Assembly (NCBI GenBank): GCA_947589205.1
Contig: CANQCJ010000097.1
Span: 1 to 7,801, forward strand
DNA: 7,801 nt
DNA from: an uncultured Ruminococcus sp.
GTDB lineage: Bacteria; Bacillota; Clostridia; Oscillospirales; Ruminococcaceae
Direction of reading: 5' to 3'
Numbering within the stretch: the first letter of the stretch is position 1; every line of letters begins with the position of its first letter. Both the position numbers and the translations under genes were made by a program. The notes under the pieces were generated by a model that was given only the letters and a program-made list of their open reading frames with translations, did not search any database and had not been told where the DNA came from. Below, piece by piece: positions 5,178-7,801 of this stretch.

Positions 5178-7801
5178 TTACGGGATAAGTCTGTTTATAT
5201 CTCTCGGGAACATCGAGGTCTCGCGGATATTTGATTTTCCGATAAGCTTCATCAGAAGTCTTTCAAGACCTATTCCGAGACCGCCGTGAGGCGGCAGACC
5301 GTACCTGTGCGCGTCCAGATAGCTCTTAAAGTCCTCCGGGTCGAGACCCTGCGCTTTGAGCTTCGCCACCTGCTCGTCATAGTCGTGTATACGCTGACCG
5401 CCGGAGGTTATCTCCAGTCCACGGAAAAGCAGGTCGAATTTGTACGCTTCCTTGGGATCCTCGCGGCTGTTCATCGCATAGAAGGGCGGCTTCGAGGACG
5501 GAAAATGCGTTACGAAGATAAAATCGCTGTCGTATTTTTCCTTAGCCATTTTGCAAAGCTCCACCTCGTCCTCGGGGTCGAGATCGAATTTCTTGCCGGC
5601 GGAATTGTCTCCTCTGAGCATTTTTACAGCGTCGATGAATTTTATAGACGGTATCTCGGTTATCACCGGTATCTCGGCTTCGAGAAGCTTTATCTCATAG
5701 GCGTAATTTTCCTTGATATAGCTCATTATGAATTTGAGCATAGCCGTTTCCATCGCCATAACGTCATACATACTGTCGATATATCCCATTTCAAAATCGA
5801 GACCGATGTACTCGTTTATATGGCGCGAGGTCGCGTGCTTTTCGGCGCGGTAGACCGGGGCTATCTCGTAAACTCTGTTGAAAATTCCGACGCAAGCCTG
5901 CTTATAAAACTGCGGTGACTGGTTCAAAAATGCGTTTTTGTGGAAGTAGTCGAGGCGGAAAATATTCGCGCCGCCCTCCGCGCCCTGCGCTACTATCTTG
6001 GGGGTGTGTATCTCGGTGAAATTATTCTGCTTCATGAAGATGTGCATTCCGTGGACAATACCCTCCTGAAGCTTGAATATCGCGCGTTCGTAGGGATTTC
6101 TGAGCGCGGCGACGCGGTTGTCGAGCTTTGTGTCTATCGTGCAGTTTAGCCTGCCCTGTGAAATTTTAAGCGGCATTTCGCTCTTCGGCGCGCTTATAAA
6201 GCGTATATCCGAAAGCTCTATCTCGATGCCGTTTATATCTCTGTCGTTCTGACGTACCGTTCCCCTTATCCAGACAAAGCAGCCCTCGCGCAGACCGCGT
6301 ATGCTGTCCCTGCAGCTGTCGGCCGAATAAACCGTCTGTATCGCGCAGAACGCCGTTCTTACAACGATAAAGGTAACTCCCGACATTTTTCTTATTTTGT
6401 GTACGCAGGCTTTGAACTCGACTGTCTTGCCGATGCTTGAAAGCGCGTCTGTCAGTGTAAATTCTCCGAGAAGCCTGTCGGTCGATACCATCAGCATTTT
6501 TCCGTCGGGCGAATCGGCGGGAGTATACCTGTTCTCGGGAACATAGGGCGTTAATTCCGCAGTGTCGTAGGCGTTTTCCTCCTGCTCGTGATGCTCCTCC
6601 TCTTTTTCCGAAAGCGAGAACGCCGCAAGCTTTTCTTCAAGCGTCTGCTTTATTATCTTGGGCGTAGCCGCGCCCTTTAACGCCTTGGTGCACTGACCCA
6701 TGATAAAGCCGAACACCTTTTTCTCGCCGGAAGCGTACTGCTTTACCTGCGCTTCGTTTTCCTTGAGTATCCTGTCTATCTCACTGCTTACCTTGTCCAT
6801 ATCGACGGTTATGATATAACCCGCCGCTTTGGAAAGCTCCTCGGGATCGCCGCCGTTTTCCGCCATTGTGCGGAATACCGCCTTTGCATCGTTTTTAGAT
6901 ATCTTCTCCGTCTCGGCAAGCTCGACAAGCCTTGCAAGCTCCGCGGGGGTAAATTTAAGCGCGTTAAGGTCTATCTCGCCTAAGTTTATTCTTCTCATAA
7001 ATTCGGTGAGAATAAACGAAGCGATCGCGCCCGGCGCGCTGAACACCTTGACCGCCTCGTCGAAGAAATCGGAGATAGCCTTTGAATTTACAAGTATCTT
7101 AGCGTCCTTTTCGCTCAGCTTGAATTGCGTCATATATCTTTCGAGCCTTGCTTCGGGCATTTCCGGCAGCTTTGCGCGTATCTCACTAAGCTGTTCGTCG
7201 GTGAAGTTTACCTGTAAAATATCCGGCTCGGGGAAATAGCGGTAATCGTGGGCGTTTTCCTTGCTTCTCATTGATTTCGTCGTATCGCGGTTGGCGTCGT
7301 AACGCCTTGTTTCCTGGATAACTCTTTTTCCCGCTTCAAGCAGCAGAGCCTGTCTGCGTTCCTCGTATTTTATCGCGCGTCCGACAGATTTTATCGAGTT
7401 GATGTTCTTTATCTCCGCGCGGGTACCGAATTCGGTGTCGGTGGGCTTCATTATCGAGATGTTTACGTCGCATCTTAACGAGCCCTGTTCCATTTTACAG
7501 TCGCACACTCCCGCGTACTGCAAAAGCAATGATATCTGCTCTACGAACGCCATAGCCTCCTCTGCGGAGGAAATATCCGGCTCGGTAACTATTTCGATAA
7601 GCGGTATGCCGCAGCGGTTATAGTCCGCGAGCGAAACGCCGTTGTAATCGTCGTGCACCAGCTTGCCCGCGTCCTCTTCAAGATGTATGCGGTTTATGCG
7701 GATATTTTTCTTTACCCCGCCGACCTCTATCGGCACAGAGCCTTCATAGCAGAGCGGTCTCTGAAGCTGCGAGATCTGATATGCCTTCGGCAGGTCGGGA
7801 T
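5178..7801 (-). CDS. gatB-aspS: GatB-AspRS fusion: amidotransferase subunit B joined to archaeal-type (non-discriminating) aspartyl-tRNA synthetase, 5' end cut by window
   Basis: One open frame of 873 visible residues. Numbering is from the first full codon at 7799. The GTG at 7736 is internal, because the preceding residues PDLPKAYQISQ are classic GatB. About 80 N-terminal residues are missing. Part 1 (1-391) is GatB, the tRNA-binding and kinase subunit of GatCAB that converts Asp-tRNA(Asn) or Glu-tRNA(Gln) to the amide form: IHLEEDAGK (38-46), PLIEIVTEPD (66-75), MEQGSLRCDVNIS (103-115), DYRYFPEPDI (185-194) and the YqeY-like tail FGFIMGQCTKALKG (363-376). A charged linker (about 397-440) follows. 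Part 2 is a class II AspRS of the short archaeal type without the bacterial GAD insertion: an OB-fold with CVHKIRKMSG, motif 1 (581-602), SPQFYKQ (628-634), motif 2 YRAEKH (650-655), motif 3 GLGIGLER (840-847) and the end FPRDINRLIP. Both halves look intact. Archaeal-type AspRS in bacteria is usually non-discriminating, charging Asp onto tRNA(Asn) as well. gatC and gatA would be expected upstream (beyond the right edge). Confidence 0.93.
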   Translation of the reverse strand, partial: PDLPKAYQISQLQRPLCYEGSVPIEVGGVKKNIRINRIHLEEDAGKLVHDDYNGVSLADYNRCGIPLIEIVTEPDISSAEEAMAFVEQISLLLQYAGVCDCKMEQGSLRCDVNISIMKPTDTEFGTRAEIKNINSIKSVGRAIKYEERRQALLLEAGKRVIQETRRYDANRDTTKSMRSKENAHDYRYFPEPDILQVNFTDEQLSEIRAKLPEMPEARLERYMTQFKLSEKDAKILVNSKAISDFFDEAVKVFSAPGAIASFILTEFMRRINLGEIDLNALKFTPAELARLVELAETEKISKNDAKAVFRTMAENGGDPEELSKAAGYIITVDMDKVSSEIDRILKENEAQVKQYASGEKKVFGFIMGQCTKALKGAATPKIIKQTLEEKLAAFSLSEKEEEHHEQEENAYDTAELTPYVPENRYTPADSPDGKMLMVSTDRLLGEFTLTDALSSIGKTVEFKACVHKIRKMSGVTFIVVRTAFCAIQTVYSADSCRDSIRGLREGCFVWIRGTVRQNDRDINGIEIELSDIRFISAPKSEMPLKISQGRLNCTIDTKLDNRVAALRNPYERAIFKLQEGIVHGMHIFMKQNNFTEIHTPKIVAQGAEGGANIFRLDYFHKNAFLNQSPQFYKQACVGIFNRVYEIAPVYRAEKHATSRHINEYIGLDFEMGYIDSMYDVMAMETAMLKFIMSYIKENYAYEIKLLEAEIPVITEIPSIKFIDAVKMLRGDNSAGKKFDLDPEDEVELCKMAKEKYDSDFIFVTHFPSSKPPFYAMNSREDPKEAYKFDLLFRGLEITSGGQRIHDYDEQVAKLKAQGLDPEDFKSYLDAHRYGLPPHGGLGIGLERLLMKLIGKSNIRETSMFPRDINRLIP
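6479..6614 (-). other. Interdomain linker joining GatB and AspRS
   Basis: Hydrophilic stretch of about 45 residues between the end of the YqeY-like helical tail of GatB and the AspRS N-terminal OB-fold. It is rich in Glu and His at first (EKEEEHHEQEEN), then polar with several Pro. There is no stop codon in frame. The Met codons near its end (6497, 6491) lack a convincing ribosome binding site, so a separately started AspRS is unlikely though not excluded. Confidence 0.7.

Noticed and set aside
5286..5918. Open frame of 210 codons on the + strand opposite the AspRS part of the fusion
   Set aside because: Antisense to the conserved catalytic core. The translation is low in recognisable motifs and there is no ribosome site at its start.
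6479..6500. Internal translation start for a separate AspRS at the Met codons near 6497 or 6491
   Set aside because: Only a weak GGA lies before them. No AGGAGG-like site is at proper spacing, and the frame is continuous with GatB.
6829..7239. Serine-rich 136-codon frame on the + strand opposite GatB
   Set aside because: Compositional shadow of the GatB tail domain on the other strand, with no independent support.
7734..7736. GTG as the start of the GatB-AspRS gene
   Set aside because: The frame stays open to the window edge and the upstream residues are conserved GatB sequence, so the true start is outside the window.

Overview
This window looks like part of a chromosome from an anaerobic Bacillota, most likely class Clostridia (inference). 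The reasons are strong AGGAGG-type ribosome binding sites, a TTG start behind a good Shine-Dalgarno, an NfnAB-type electron-bifurcating transhydrogenase, a lipoprotein of glycosyl-hydrolase-like family 10, and the GatCAB plus archaeal-type AspRS route to Asn-tRNA. The genes are dense and of moderate GC content. No mobile element, CRISPR array, tRNA or rRNA was seen.

Layout: positions 1-1022 (+) hold the last two thirds of glycerol kinase (glpK), cut by the left edge. All other genes are on the minus strand, so they read right to left. The right-hand 2.6 kb (7801-5178) is a single open frame in which a full-length GatB, cut only at its N-terminus by the window edge, is fused in frame to a complete archaeal-type aspartyl-tRNA synthetase. 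It ends at a strong intrinsic terminator. Next come a putative cell-envelope lipoprotein of the GHL10/DUF187 family (5063-3798), then nfnA (3666-2830) and nfnB (2837-1437), which overlap by 8 bases, then yajC (1401-1084). A bidirectional hairpin terminator separates the convergent yajC and glpK ends.

How the genes work together: nfnA and nfnB should form the two-subunit flavin-based bifurcating enzyme that links NADH, NADPH and ferredoxin pools. A near-consensus extended -10 promoter lies just upstream of nfnA, and the 35-base gap to yajC suggests an nfnA-nfnB-yajC transcript. YajC is the accessory membrane subunit of the Sec translocase and is here away from its common neighbours secD/secF/tgt. 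Glycerol kinase feeds glycerol into glycolysis and lipid synthesis and is not obviously linked to the rest.

The most striking item is the GatB-AspRS fusion. It would join the enzyme that mischarges tRNA(Asn) with aspartate to the tRNA-binding subunit of the amidotransferase that corrects it, in effect a covalent half of a bacterial Asn transamidosome. I cannot tell from the sequence alone how widespread this fusion is.
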